Source: Dryococelus australis (Eukaryota; Arthropoda; Insecta; Phasmatodea; Phasmatidae). Taken from it: 64,000 nucleotides of DNA. The notes beneath the pieces were generated by a model. That model worked only from the letters and a program-made list of their open reading frames with translations, made no database searches and was not told the origin of the DNA. Positions 11,424-23,850 of the stretch are shown here, piece by piece. The stretch covers positions 67,279,760-67,343,759 of the forward strand of contig CM057005.1 in the NCBI GenBank assembly GCA_029891345.1, in the 5' to 3' direction. Each line of letters opens with the position of its first letter. Position 1 is the stretch's first letter. The position numbers and the translations under genes were made by a program.

Positions 11424-12590
11424 CAGTTGGTGATGGATGCTTGGGCTAGACAGTTGGCGGACGACGAGGCTACAATCGGGGCTTACCTCAACTACGGACC
11501 GGCGTCCATCTCTAGCGATAGCCGCGATTAACATTTTATAATGTACACGTTTTAATATAAAAGCATTTTATCGGGAAAATAGAAATTTTCGTGCATTAAG
11601 TTAATATTGCGATAAGATGTTCAATTTCTGTGTTCGCTAGACGAAAATACCATTTGTGTTAATAAGTGTGCTCTATTTGCGAAAATTTGTAGTGCGTTCG
11701 TTATTTTAAAAAATAATTTTCTCTTTGAGGATGTTTGTGCATTTTTTCGTTACATATATAATGTAATGTGGGATTACGCTCTACACAAGTTGGTTATTTT
11801 GAAACAAATCATTTGGGGTAAGATTTTCTATCGTTATATATTTTACTTATCAGAATAGACACAAGCTATTGTGTCTGGTTTAAAACGTATTCAGAATTTT
11901 TATGCTGTAAGATTCATTCTCCAGGCTGAATTATGTTAATGTGTCATTATTTATTCATACTGACTATCTGGATTTCGTTTCAAGACAGTAGTTGTTTGTT
12001 ATACTCATCTCTAGTGTTATTCATTCATACGTAGAACTCGTTTAAAGAGACTGCCTTGTATAATTTCATACTAGCTAGTTGGATTTCGTTTAGTGAGTTT
12101 GCACTTGTCGACACCAGATGTTAAAATTCTCTTTCGTGTAAATTATATTTCTAAGCTCGATACTCACATTACGTTTAAGATTCACGTAATTCCACTTATT
12201 ATTCATGTAGTCGTTTGAAATTTGCGATTCGATGCATGTAATTTATTCATATGTAGAACACTCTGAATTTCTCTAACGTTTAATTTCATTCGGAAAACAG
12301 ATCGATTAACACGTAAATCGCATCTTTCAAAGTCGCCTATCTTCCACCACCATCTATGAGCAATATTCCCCCTAAAAACATCAAATTTACACTTAGGTGT
12401 CACTATTAGAAATTGTTTAAACGCTCGGAAATTCTCTCGTGTTAAATATATTCGTAAAAATCGCCTATCTACCACCAACATCCCTCCAAACACCTCAAAA
12501 TTTGAAAAATTTAAAAATAAATGAGCCTTAGTCCACTCTTGCACTAAACTCTACGCCTATATAAGAGATTACAACCCACCACTCTGGTCA
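11424..12590. other. AT-rich sequence with degenerate internal repeats
   Basis: Recurring blocks include GGATTTCGTTT (near 11970 and 12082), TTCATAYGTAGAAC (near 12026 and 12246) and TCGCCTATCT followed by CCACCA (12333 and 12461). This suggests an old tandem array. A 113-codon minus-strand frame (12203-12544) spans two of these units and has no recognised family. Confidence 0.35.
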
Positions 12591-15500
12591 ACACAAACAC
12601 CTAAATTTCATAATAACAGGCGACAAAACAAAAACAGCCTAAAGTGGGTGCGGTGCCCTAGACATACAATGGCACGGCCCCCGCCCGCGGACCCTATGAT
12701 TAATCCAAGTATCGGGTGGCAATTGTTTTTACAAACACCCAGTCTCACGACACATGTGTCATTCCGGTGGCATATGAGGGCTCTGGCGGATTTAAGCATT
12801 AATCTTAAGGGGTGGGGGGTTGTCTTGTGATGCACTAAACTTTGGAGGTAATAATGCTAATTACATTTCATCCAGTCGTAGATAAATTGCATTTGCCTGG
12901 TTACTTGTGTGTGGTTATTGTCAAATACTTATATAAGGAAAAAAGTTTCTGAAATAAGGAAAACTTTAAGATGGAGAGTAACTGCCAACATTCTTAACAA
13001 TTTTTTTCCAATTCCATGTAGTCATTAAAATGTTGTTAATAACTTCAATTGCAGTTCCAATCACAAATCACAGCACAATACAATTCAAAGAAGAGAGGCA
13101 TCAAAACATAAAACTGAAAATACTTTGCTGTGATTTTATTATGAACACTCTTAAAATTTCTCACTGCACACTATTGTAATTAACTGTATCATAAAAACTA
13201 TAAATCACAATATAAGGAAGAAAAACGAGTTTTATTTTAACTTACTTTGCTAACATTTAATCTCATCAATAATGTCGGCCAATCTGATTACAAATACCTT
13301 ATATACACAAATGCTTAAATGTTATGCGCATTATCATCATTTGCAATATAAATATTGCATGCAAATACTATCACTTAAAATTTATACAGGTCAACAACAA
13401 AAAAAAAAACTTATAAAAAGGGATGACCTTAAGAAATATGCAAACATTTCATAAATCTTACTTTGTACAGTTATATACTAATACAGCACATTCCAAGGAC
13501 TTTTAAAATATTATCTTCTAATATCTTACGTTGTCACACGAGTTTTGTCTGGTATTCATGTTATGCTGACAGCACATAAAAGTTCTCTTGAAGTAATTCT
13601 GTGGCTGGATATACATTCTTTGCTGTATTAGTAACAATTATCACATCTGCAAAAAATTGGATAATGAATCTTAAAATACCCGCGACTTTCTCTTACTAAA
13701 TTTTAATTTAAAAATGAACAAATCAACATAGTTGTCAAATAAATGGTCAATATTAAGACATCTCTAAAAATGTGTATTTCAGCAGAAAATTTATTTTCCT
13801 GCACATTCACCTCTATTACTTCATTTTACTTATACATTTCCTAAGACCAAGCTTTAAAATTCTGTTAATTTTTTTCCATAACATCATTTCTTGGCATTCA
13901 AAAGGCGCTCTATCACACCACAAACTAGGATTTTCGATGAGTAGCACCTTGTGCAAAAAGATTAACTACCTTCGCTTTGTCTATCGAAATATCCCTATGT
14001 ATGTGCATTAATGCAAGGCCATTGAGATGTTTCTGCCCACAGTGACAGGAGCCAAGTTTTAATTCTTCACAAAGTGGAAAAAGTATGCTCGGGAATAGCA
14101 ACACTCGCAGGCAAGCAAGACAATATACACAGAAAATTTCTAATGTTAGGATACAGCACGCTGTGGCACTCCTCAACTGCTTCACTACAAAACTGTGGAA
14201 GATGCTCATTTTTCCCTTGTCGCCTTTTCCATTTAGTTGTACACAACGAAAACTCTGCTTTCAGGTAGTTTTACAGATCGTTTTCATTTACCACGAACAA
14301 GCTACAGAACCTATTTGCCAAGAATTTAATGTTTTTTTCTGCTTTGTCATCTCCACGACCAGGTAAAAACACATTCAATCTATAAACGTCAAGGACTTCA
14401 CTGGGGGAGCTCAAAACATTGTGTCTTCAATGGTGTCAAAGGCAGTTTGCCTATCTAGCTCTTTCTTCTGGAGAAATCGGCTCAGTGGAAGTGTTACCAA
14501 TAAAACATCACTGAGGCATATCATTGTCACAATAAAAGTTGGATCACTGACTGGTAGCAACAGTGTCCTGGCATTAGCTTCTGACTGTCGTTCTTTCCAT
14601 TCAGAAACAATCTGCAATGCTTCTGCTATTTTGGGCAGCTGAGATTAAAATTGTAACACTGCATCATGACGTTCGACCCAACGAGTCTCACACAGCTTAG
14701 TTAGCTGACCTCCAAGTGTTAATACTAGAACAGCATTTCGTTTTAAAAATGCAATAAAAAAGTAAATTACTTGACTCATTATTCCAGTTGTATTTCTAAC
14801 ACATTGAGCAGTAGATCACTTGGATAGTGATACATTCAGTGCATGATTGTAGCAGGGAGAACGAATTGCATGAACTGCTACCTTCTGAATTTCTGCAATG
14901 GCACCAGAGAGTTCTGAAGTCATTACACTGCATCCATCAGTTGTTATTCCAACACAGTCTCTCGGATTTATGTGCGAATCTTGTAGCATCTTGAGAACAA
15001 CCTGACCTAACCTCACACCAGTAAGTACTAGTTCTAAAAGTTCATCCTCATCTTGTTCATCCTCTTCTTGATCAGAGTCATTTTATTGAGATAGTAATTT
15101 TTCCAGTTTCCTTGGATTAATGAATCCCACAAAATCCCCTCTTATGTGGTTTTTATATTCGTACCTCAGTACGAGAGACAGCTGAAAAATGTGTGAGACA
15201 TCGGTCGTTTCATCGAACAAAATGCTGTAGAATTTGGATTATGTCTGTAACACAGGATATGGTAAACAGCAAAACTTTTTAAGAAGAACTTGAAGTTTAC
15301 TTCTTACATGCTAAGTCAGCAATAAATCAATGAATACAACAAAGGGAGATAGTCTCAGCCGTATGTAGTTAATGTCAATTTCAATATCATTGAAATATTT
15401 AAATGTGGAATATGCATGGTGGTGCTATTTGCTGTGTTAAAAAAATGTAGAGCAAATTCGTCATGCATGCATTCACACACACACAATTTTGTCCATGCAT

Positions 15501-15863
15501 ATTTTTAGGAATTTCTGTACCTTAACATCGCTATTTATGGCCGAATTCTGTAACAGAGCATTTTTATTCAGAACTCCCAGACAATGTCGACACCATATAA
15601 TTGATATAGGACTAAATATGGGATTGTATGTATAAATGTGTGTATTAAACATATTTATATGTATCATGCTTGTGTGTGTGCACACACGTATATGGTGACT
15701 TGTTTCCCAATATTTATTTGTATAAACATAATGTTTTAATGTTGTACATTTTCCTTATGAAATGCACTAATGAAACTCATCCTTACAGGTTCTTAGGGGG
15801 GCGGACGCCCCCTCTGTCCCTCTTAAATCCACCACTCTATGAGGGTCGGCGGCACTCTGGTCA
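12591..15863. mobile_element. probable 3.3-kb insertion carrying an hAT transposase
   Basis: ACTCTGGTCA occurs immediately before (12581-12590) and at the right edge (15854-15863). Sequence outside these repeats on both sides matches one continuous stretch at 45713-45760 (ACAACCCACTTCTCTGGTCA, then GTCGGCTTCAGAACGTCAC), which looks like an unoccupied copy of the site. hAT elements make 8-bp duplications, compatible with this repeat. I could not find matching terminal inverted repeats, so the edges are an inference. Confidence 0.4.
13925..15240 (-). pseudogene. hAT-family transposase remnant (ZMYM1/DUF4371-like)
   Basis: On the minus strand the translation shows the order expected of an hAT transposase: YSILFDETTDVS (first catalytic-Asp region, ~15200-15235), GITTDGCSVM (~14930-14960), SPCYNHALNVSL (C-x2-H motif, ~14820-14860), CETRWVERHDAVLQF (~14650-14695), LPASVAIPEHTFSTL, and a C-terminal dimerisation segment LNGLALMHIHRDISIDKAKV (~13955-14015). 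The N-terminal BED finger is not seen. In-frame stops follow LEKLLSQ (near 15085), SLSK (14816) and VLQF (near 14640); frameshifts appear in the last 500 bp. It is a dead DNA transposon gene, normally 600-800 residues. Short frames at 13925, 14411 and 14816 are its pieces. Confidence 0.85.
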
Positions 15864-16091
15864 GTCGCCTTCCGAACACCACACCATCATCATCGTACAG
15901 ATCTCCTACTACCTCCTCCCAAAAAGAAAGAAATACACGAAAAACCCTTTAAATAAATGTAACCGTTTCAATTTTTTAATAAGATCAAGATCGGTTTAAG
16001 GATTAATCCTTTCAATCAATTTAATTAACCCTTTGATATCAAATTGATAATCCGATTAATCAAAAGTGAAATAGAACCATCATCCCCCTAC
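15864..16091. other. repeat flank matching 45.7 kb, then AT-rich
   Basis: The first ~30 bases after the putative insertion continue the match to 45735-45760. The remainder (palindromic-looking TTAATTAACC and GATTAATC motifs) is not recognised. Confidence 0.3.
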
Positions 16092-16401
16092 TACTGGTGT
16101 TTTATTACACGCGATGAATGAAAGCGTACAGACTAACTACGCACGTGTCTTTGTACTTTTTCTTTTTTCTTGCTGCTTAAGGAAATTGCATAGGTAAGCT
16201 TTAAAAATGCGATATTTGACCATTTTCACGATTTTTCTCCAAGAATACACTTGATATGAAAAGTAAAGTGGTAGGGCATAGATTTTTTTTTCTGACGAAA
16301 AGTTGTATTTACAGAACATTTATTTACCGAGATACGCGTATTCACGCAAACAACTATTTCACAAAAAATGCGGGGGTGGGGGTTGTTCATCCCACTCTTA
16401 A
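16092..16401 (-). mobile_element. family C element, reverse copy
   Basis: Reverse orientation of the repeat at 35228, 54518 and 58828. It holds the complement of the blocks GGTCAAATATCGCATTTT and CGCGTATCTCGGTAAATAAA. Its outer end, CATCCCACTCTTAA, is the inverted partner of the other end of the family, which defines the terminal repeat TTAAGAGTGGGATG. The inner end is truncated. Confidence 0.7.
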
Positions 16402-16640
16402 AAACCCATGTACCACTACGCAATTCAATAGCGCAGGCCCATGGTGAAGAAAAGTGGGGCAAAATCCTGTAGACTCTGCCAAGAGGGCCTGGCTCGATTT
16501 CACAACTGGTTTTCTTTTTGTACAAAATATTAACGTTTTAACCAGAAATCAAGAACCGTATAATATGATACGAAATCTACATTAAGATCACTAATTACCA
16601 TTATTTAGACTTGAGTGGGTGAGTCATAAACAAAATTAAA

Positions 16641-17052
16641 GACTGTTCACGATAAAGTGAGCACTTCAGAAACGAACCTTAGAAAAAAGTTACTGCCCCT
16701 GTCTGCATATATTTTAACGGGGGCACCAAGTGACATTCGCCCAGTAAAGTTGGTGGCGATGGCTGGATAGTAGTTCCATATTTTGACGTTGAAAAAAAGT
16801 GTTAAGCAACCATTTGTGATAACTTAGATCTTTTTAAAAAAATAAATATAAAAAACAGGAAAGGAAAAGAATAATTTTAAGTGTAAAAATAAGTATTTAC
16901 TTTCTTAATAATTTCACAGTTTCACTTTACCGACACATGAATTAAGTGAAGAGGGCCATGTTAATTTTACATAAGGCGGAGGAATACACAGCATGCATAC
17001 AAGTAGATCATAAGCAGAACTTTTAAAAGATCTCACTTTATCGTGGATAGCT
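16641..17052 (+). mobile_element. MITE-A1 copy
   Basis: Starts GACTGTTCACGATAAAGTG. The interior includes the AACCTTAGAAAAAAGT block. It ends in a decayed TATCGTGGATAGCT-TATA. Confidence 0.85.
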
Positions 17053-18994
17053 TATATAGGCTACACCTTTAAGGCTATTTAAATTGTGAATATATTGATT
17101 GTCTAACTTTTGGGTAGTGTAGGGAATGATTTTAAAAGGGATTCGGCAAATTGATTTGCTCCCGATTGCACCACCCTTTCTCTACGCAACCTTCGTGTCT
17201 GGCTACAATTGGTCACATAGGAAACATGGTGTTGCGGAAATCGAAAAGTTAAGGTGTATAGAGTTTAGCACAAGCAACAAAAGGACAAGATCAGCAGTAC
17301 GAGGTCAAGCTGGAACGCCTATTTCACAATCCCTTTGCAAATTTATTACTTAGATAAATTCCAATAGCTTCTCCTTTATAGCAAAATGCAGGGATAAATA
17401 TAGAAATTATCTTGTAAAAACCAAATGTTCTGAAAACTAAGTGTCGGAATCTTAAATGAGAGCGATTTGACTCGGTTCACCACCATCCAAAACTCGAGGG
17501 GTTACTTTAATATTTGCAATACTCTCTCTATGACAGGTAATATCAGTTTAGTATTGCAAGAACAATGCCGTTACAAAACGAAACACACGATATAAAAATA
17601 GTATTTAATATGACGTGACGTTAAATAAAATTTACCATCGTTATTGTTAGGCCTATTTAAGTAAATTGGTCATTGGTATTTCAGGGTACACCTGGAAAAA
17701 AACAAGAACAACTGACACTAACTATACATGTTTCCTAGATCAAAGTTTTGAGTATATTTTAGGCCGAATAACTCTCTGAATGTTAGTTATGGTAGTTTTA
17801 AGTTTTTAGCACAGAAATTTGATGCGACGCTCCATCCCAGTCTTACAAAGAAGACAATCAGAGAAATAATAAATTCTTAGCTCACATTCTGCCGAAGCGA
17901 TTATTGGCGATTCCAGAAGGGAAGCAAGACGGAGAATGCCTCGATCCCGTATGAAATTGAAATTATCGTAAGAACCACGTCATCACTACAGTTGAACCGC
18001 TACACAACAGAATTTCGACAAGTTATCGCACAAATACTACTGTTTCAATATGCCCTAATATTTATAATAAAAAATTAACTTACCTTGAGCGGCAATACAA
18101 TATTATTTACTCGTATTAAGTGGTTTTGAGAATACACGAAGAAATTCCTTTACACTACGCCATGATCGAGTCTTTCAGAAGAAGGAAACGGGTGCTTTCC
18201 GCACGAGTACAATGAAGCTCTCGATATAGTCGAACGAATCGATAGTATCGATATCGACCATCATACACAACGCTTCTTTAGGCACACTTCCAAGTACACA
18301 GATGTTAGCATGACAACAATTAAATTTTAAAAATCATAATTCTGTATTAATTTTTAATTAATAAAATGTTTATAAATTTATGTTAATTTTTAAAGGAAGT
18401 TTAAAAAAAAAAGTACACACAAATGATACAGTCACCAATATTACTGCCAATATAACTATCAGACCATCAAACAAATAATTACCTTTACTTTTAAACAATT
18501 AAGTTTACTTTATTGATTTTCTTCTTTGATTCTATACCATACTATAATTTTACCTTTAAATGTTATTAACGAGGAACTTAGAAAAGGCAAGCTTTGTCAT
18601 TAATCAACTAAATAAATGTCCCCAAACAAGGACACGAACAAACGACGACAAAAAAAAGCATAAGTGTCACACAGGGCCTTTAGTGACTCGGCATGGTCCT
18701 GCAACTGAACAGCTGCCGTGCGCTGATCTCGGTATGTTGGTTAAAAACAAAATTGGTTACCGCACAGGATGTAAATCAATTTGACACAACTGGGTACGGA
18801 TGTAGGGCGGAAGTTTGGGCTGTTTTCCTTGACTAACCTCATGGCGTAAAGCTAAGCCACCAATAAATAATAATAATAATAATAATAAATAACATTTTCC
18901 AAAACCGTACTTCATTCTGCCACGAAGCAAAAGTAACGGGAACCTTCCACCGCCATATTAAATCCTGTTTCTTTTCTTTTTCTTGTTAACCGAC
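17053..18994. other. mostly unassigned; possible retroposon 3' end near 18640-18893
   Basis: The end of 18640-18893 is a clean (AAT)n run (from about 18866) after AAGCTAAGCCACC, the form of a LINE or SINE tail. I could not place the body in a family. The rest is AT-rich with no coding signal. Confidence 0.3.
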
Positions 18995-19172
18995 CTCCCG
19001 TGGCGCAGTCGGTTGGTGCGCCATCGATCTGGGGCGCGGGAGGCTCTGGGTTTGAATCCCGGGTAAGGCCTGGGTGTTAATTTAAGTTAGTTTATAAGTT
19101 AGTCTGTAAGCCGACCCCTGCTAAGCTTTCCAGCGTAAAACCGCGGGACGTTAAAAAGCCCTTTACAATACA
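18995..19172 (+). mobile_element. tRNA-derived SINE, family 2
   Basis: The head contains a box A-like TGGCGCAGTCGG (19011-19022) and a box B-like GGTTTGAATCCC. The head-to-body junction is GGTAAGGCCTGGGTGTTAA, and the body ends GGGACGTTAAAAAGCCCTTT. It shares no body sequence with SINE families 1 and 3. No clear target duplication. Confidence 0.75.
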
Positions 19173-20005
19173 ATTTTAACTTGTTTGGGGTTTTTAAAAA
19201 GAAAATTTCGAAGGTACTTCTATACCCAACTAGCTGTTAACCTCACACAGCACTACTAGATATAACGACAGAACTATGAACTTATAATTACGTCACGATA
19301 TTAAGTAAGGCGAAATTCGTCAGATTCAATACTGTGACTTGAAGTCACGGTTCTCGCGCGCCTAAACCATGAGTATAGTTTGAAAACGAACAACTCTAAC
19401 TGAAGGGGTCTGAGGAGCTTCATCGCTCTCAAATTCAACCATCCAGGTTATAGAGAATCCATCTTCCCTTTTCCTGACAAAATCACAGCACAGACCTGAT
19501 CGGATGAAATGGAAGCGTCTTCTTCCCGCCCGACTCCTGAGACTATGTGGATATACAAAGACCGAAGCGGGCCATCCTTCCGTGATCAATAGTGTTGTGG
19601 CTTTGATCAGCCAGAAGAGTAGGTGTGAGATAAAACGGGGATGGCACAGGGCGTGCCGAAGAATTAAAATATACAAAGGCGTGGGCTCCTCACCGCACTT
19701 TCCAACACACACAGTAAAGAGCATACACACAGCGCACCTCACAATGGGAATGTCCAACACATTGTCCACAAGTGTGTAGATCTTCGACAAGAAATTCCGC
19801 ATGTGTCGAGCTATAGCGCGAGAAGGTCAAACGTGTAAGTTTCAGTGGCGTGTAGTGAGTTATTTTTTACAGGTTAAGCAATGTAATATCCCCATATATT
19901 TGAGTGTTTTAGATAACGTTTTGTTAAATGCCATTAAAATGTATACTAACAAACGCAACTTCCAACTTTGCTTACCCTCCTCGTGTATTTACCGTTTTAC
20001 AACTA
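19173..20005. other. unassigned; contains a 146-codon frame
   Basis: The minus-strand frame 19362-19802 is the longest in the window outside known repeats. It has hydrophobic stretches but no domain I recognise, and a 91-codon frame overlaps it on the other strand. I do not call it a gene. Confidence 0.3.
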
Positions 20006-20281
20006 GGGATAGGAACAATTCGTGAGTTCATTTCAGGACAAGATAGACGTCAAACATGTGTAAACCAGTTGGATCGTAATTTATTAGACACGCCCTGGAC
20101 GACGCTGAGCCAATGGCAGACTTGCAAGGAAACAAGTAGCGATTGCCATACTGCCAGGTGTGGTGTAACACTGGCTACTCTATGGGGCAGCAGCCAATGA
20201 ACAAAAATGTGGGGCTCGAGTATGCACATGACTATACATTCTGGCCTACATGTCATTGAACTCGCGAATTTTTCCCATCCC
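20006..20281 (+). mobile_element. MITE-I, complete copy
   Basis: Flanked by TA (20004-20005 and 20282-20283). The inverted ends are GGGATAGGAACAATTCGTGAG and, on the other strand, GGGATGGGAAAAATTCGCGAG. The interior carries GAGCCAATGGCAGACTTGCA and a GGGGCAGCAGCCAATGAAC block. TA duplication and length suggest a Tc1/mariner-type non-autonomous element. Confidence 0.85.
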
Positions 20282-20705
20282 TAATAATAACTAACATTAG
20301 TTATAAAAACGGAAACGAAATGAATGTAATAACAATTAAACTGAATATTATTTAGAGGGCACATTACAAATTATAAGAAAACTCCCGTTTTCCGGAACAC
20401 TTTCATCCACTTTCCAAGGAAAAATGTAGGACTGGAGGACGCAAACAGAACGACTGCTTACTCAGCTGAATGAACGCGGTCGCGTGTTGTTACTTGTGAG
20501 TTATGAGTTCGCTCTAGTTTGTGGAAATAAATACTAGATAGCAGCACTGTGTGTGTACAGTACCGGAGTTACGAAAACTCTGTTTCTCGAATGGGAAACG
20601 GGAAACTCAGAATTAAATATGTTTGATTCTTTATAGTTTTCGCCTTACTTTCAAACATTCCCGATATGTATTGGGTAAGAATTGCTTACCTTGCGTCTAT
20701 GGACT
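20282..20705. other. unassigned sequence
   Basis: No repeat match or gene signal. A CGCCACTG at 20709-20716 resembles an hAT end, but its only candidate partner has non-matching flanks. Confidence 0.35.
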
Positions 20706-20932
20706 AGACGCCACTGCCCGCATCGCACCTAGGCGAACCGGGTTCGATTCCCGCACGTGGCAATCAGTCATGCCGGACGAGGCCGCTGGTCGACGGGTTT
20801 TCTCGATGAATCCCGTTCCTCCCGCCCTTGCATTCCGGCGCTGTTCCGTAGTCACCTCGCTTCGCCCTCATCGGCTCTCAAAACCTCGATGTTAATAGCC
20901 GCCCAAATATCTTCACTCACTCACCCATTCTC
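20706..20932 (+). mobile_element. tRNA-derived SINE, family 1, head-truncated
   Basis: Lacks box A but retains box B-like GGGTTCGATTCCC, the body GCATTCCGGCGCTGTTCCGT and the 3' module GCCGCCCAAAT with a CACT-repeat tail. Frames of 90 and 96 codons across it are artefacts of SINE sequence. Confidence 0.85.
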
Positions 20933-21883
20933 TCGTGACGAGAGAGACTCCTCCACGGCCGAGCTAGCTGCGGCGACATCTACGCTGCACGGATACCCAA
21001 GAAAACAGACGGAACACGTAAACGGAACGGTTGACGAGTCGGTGTGAAACCGAGTTATTTTACGACACACAGAAACGTAACCATCTGCAATCTACGTTGG
21101 TTGAGTGGAGGGGGAGAAGGAGGGGGAAGGGCGGATAACCTCTTCTGTCGCAAATTACCAAGATGGCCTTTACAACATACGCACTTAATTTTTGAATACA
21201 CATAAAATCGTTAATATTCAACAAATACTGCTGCCAAGCCATACAATTAAGTTTATTTACGCGAAATTTTAATAGCCACCTTCAATACATGCTTGGTTTT
21301 CTTGCGACCCGTAATGAATACGAAAAATAAGATTATGGATCAAAATATTCTATTCCTATAGACTACGCGGATTCACGGACGCAAAAGGGTTGAGTTGATC
21401 AGCTTTACTGCGTCCTTCCGTACGTATCTCCGTACGCATGTGTTCCAATGGAGATTTCATATGGAGTGTCTTACATTGTCTGTAATCTGTGTATCCCCGT
21501 CCATGTCATTGTAGAATGGACTTGGTACTCCGTATCTAAATAATAGTAATATTAATAATAATAATTGGGGTGTGGCTGTGTCCGAGACACGACCGTGGAT
21601 TTTAGGCGAATTCACTTGCGTTAGTGGGAAGTATTTTCTTTGGGATATGATAATTAAAACGGAAGTAACTAAATTGATAGTGTGTAAAATTCAAATGAGA
21701 AAATAATCTTCGCGCAGCTTTGATGGAGGGAAGGCAGGGTAGGGGAGGGCTCTCGCGAACACTCGCCGCTGGAGGGAGGGAAACCACGTGACACTGCTGG
21801 CGTTATACAGACCAAACTGACAATATCGCTCTCTACTACCGCGCTGTGCGACTTAGGTTTTTCCGACAGGTAATGTGCATGTA
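20933..21883. other. unassigned; possible retroposon tail near 21530-21562
   Basis: ATAATAGTAATATTAATAAT after GTACTCCGTATCTAA resembles a LINE 3' tail, but no reverse-transcriptase remnant lies upstream. Nothing else recognised. Confidence 0.3.
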
Positions 21884-22306
21884 AGCTGTTCCTGGCATAA
21901 TTAGCACTTTTGAAAGCCCTGCTTAAGATCTACTTGTCTGCGTGTTGTGTATTCTTCCGCCTTACGTAAAATTAACATTGCCATGAGACTCATCACTTCA
22001 TTCATTCGTCGGTCAAGTGAAACTGTGGAATTATTAGAAAAGTAATATTATTATATTAAACTGGTCATTTGTACACTTTAGTGCTTTAAAAAAAAAAACA
22101 GAAAGCGAAAAGAATAATTTCAGACATAACAAATTGTTACCTAACACTTTTTATTCGACTATAAGATGTGGAAGTATTTTTCATTCAATATTATCAACTT
22201 TACTCGGCGCATGTCACTCGGTGCGTCCGTAAAAATATATGCAGATACGAGCAGTGACTCTTTTCTAAGACTGATTTCAATAGTGCTCACTTTATCGTGA
22301 ACAGCC
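21884..22306 (-). mobile_element. MITE-A1, reverse copy
   Basis: Starts with the A1 3' terminus (AGCTGTTCCTGGCATAATTAG, decayed) and the block AAAGCCCTGCTTAAGATCTA. It ends GTGCTCACTTTATCGTGAACAGCC. A 107-codon frame overlapping it is incidental. Confidence 0.88.
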
Positions 22307-22494
22307 TTTACACGCGGAGCAGCTCTTGCCCAACCGCAATCGGCCGCTGTCGCTACTGATCTGTACAGCCCAACTCCTTCGTGCAACGGCAACAGGCTCG
22401 ATAAACCGAGACTACAGTTATTTAGATCGTGTTTGTTGGTGTGGCCAGAGTTCGCCAGCGTTGAGGTAACCGGTGGTTCCACTAGGAAACAGCG

Positions 22495-22865
22495 CCTTAA
22501 TCTACGGCCAGGATCCTTCGTTTCTACAGCTTTTGCGAGAATTAATTTTTTGTGCCCTTACGGAGCCGATATTGTAAAATCCTCTTACAATTTTGTTTCA
22601 AATTGTTTCTATTATGTCCTTATCTCATTTTTTTAACACAAACTTTTTAGTTTTAACTAATTATTAAATAAACAAAATTTTCGTTAATTAATTTATTGGA
22701 TAAAAGTATACTCTTTTATTGTTGGAAAAATTAGGCAATATAGTAAAAACTATTTGTAACAAAATTGTAAGAGGATATTACAATATCGGCTCCGGGTTGG
22801 GTACAAAAAATTAATCCTCGCAAAAATGGTAGAAATGAAGGATCGTGGCTCTAATATGAAGCGTG
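22495..22865. mobile_element. foldback element with ~130-bp inverted arms
   Basis: The left arm (~22495-22630) and right arm (~22730-22865) are near-complementary. GGAGCCGATATTGTAAAATC on the left is mirrored by GGAGCCGATATTGTAATATC on the reverse strand at the right. The spacer is about 100 bp and AT-rich. No reading frame. Confidence 0.75.
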
Positions 22866-23049
22866 GCCAAAGCTGGCAGTCATGGACCTGCTGTTTCTGT
22901 AAATGTTATTTGAGCACATCCTCCTTTTAGTTCAATGAGACAAATAAATAAAACGAAAAATACCGTGAGCCTCATTATATTTATCGTCTATTTGCGGTCT
23001 GTGACGCAACAGGGCAGAACACTAGGGTTTTATGAAAAACTTTCCCATA

Positions 23050-23280
23050 GGCTATTCTCGGTAAAGTGTGCATTTTTTGCAAGCCCTCTCATTTGGAAAT
23101 AATAGTCAATAAATACATTTTATTGTAGACTTAGACGTTAACTTCGGAGTGCGGTGGAATATACACACTGAGTTTATTACTTGCGTGACAATTTATTCTG
23201 AAAGGTGGTTAAAGGTTAAAAATAGCTGAAAGGAAAAAGTAACAAGGGTTTCAAATGTGCTCGCCTTACCGTTAGCAGTT
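23050..23280 (+). mobile_element. MITE-A2 copy
   Basis: Left flank TA and terminus GGCTATTCTCGGTAAAGTG. The interior matches A2 (AATAAATACATTTTATTGTAG). The right terminus is decayed (ACCGTTAGCAGTT before TA). Confidence 0.82.
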
Positions 23281-23498
23281 TACAAACGGGTGGCCCTTTG
23301 TTGCCAGCACCTCCCTGTGGACACACACTGTCGTCACGAAGGTATATTGTCGGAATAGATCACTCTGAAAATGGTACAGCGATGTTTCCGTCTGAGTACC
23401 ACTCGGCCAGACCAAGTGTGCATCACGAGAATATGTGAACTACACAAGGACACGCAGTTCTCTCCATTCCCTCTTCTGACACTCTGGGTGGGTTTGCC

Positions 23499-23850
23499 AT
23501 TGACTTTACAGAAACCTTAAGCAGTGTGCTTAGAGTATAAACCAATTTTTTCAAAGGTATTGGTTTATGGCTGCAGTGTACGGGTCGTGTGCGTTCTTGC
23601 CTTGACTTAAAGAGATCGTTATATTTTATATCTTATGTACAACTCAAGACGTGGTAGCCAATCAGAGTACATTGATATTTGTTGTTGGCGGGAAACTGTG
23701 TTTACATCTTGAATTTAGGTTATGTCGTATTGTGAAATCGTATTTAATTAATTATTTTTATCGCGAGGCAGTATTCTCTTAATTTAAAGAACAGTTCATG
23801 GTAATGTTTTATTTCTTGGAAGAGGTTATTGAATTCGCTTTAATGTCGTT
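23499..23850 (+). repeat. family G interspersed repeat, forward copy
   Basis: Aligns with the reverse complement of 58300-58725 over ~350 bp. Shared blocks include GGGTCGTGTGCGTTCTTG, AGCCAATCAGAG and GGTTATGTCGTATTGTGAAA. Neither copy shows a coding frame or defined ends. Confidence 0.75.

Noticed and set aside
19000-19075. tRNA-like sequence
   Set aside because: Box A and box B are present but the acceptor ends do not pair, and a SINE body follows; a retroposon head.
19362-19802. 146-codon minus-strand frame, the longest outside known repeats
   Set aside because: No domain I recognise, an overlapping open frame on the other strand, and no splice or promoter context to support it.
19843-20716. 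CAGTGGCG...CGCCACTG pair resembling hAT ends
   Set aside because: Flanking 8-mers (GTAAGTTT and CCCGCATC) do not match, and the right end overlaps a SINE head.
20623-21047. 90- and 96-codon frames with proline-rich ends
   Set aside because: Translation of a SINE; similar false proteins arise at the other family 1 copies.
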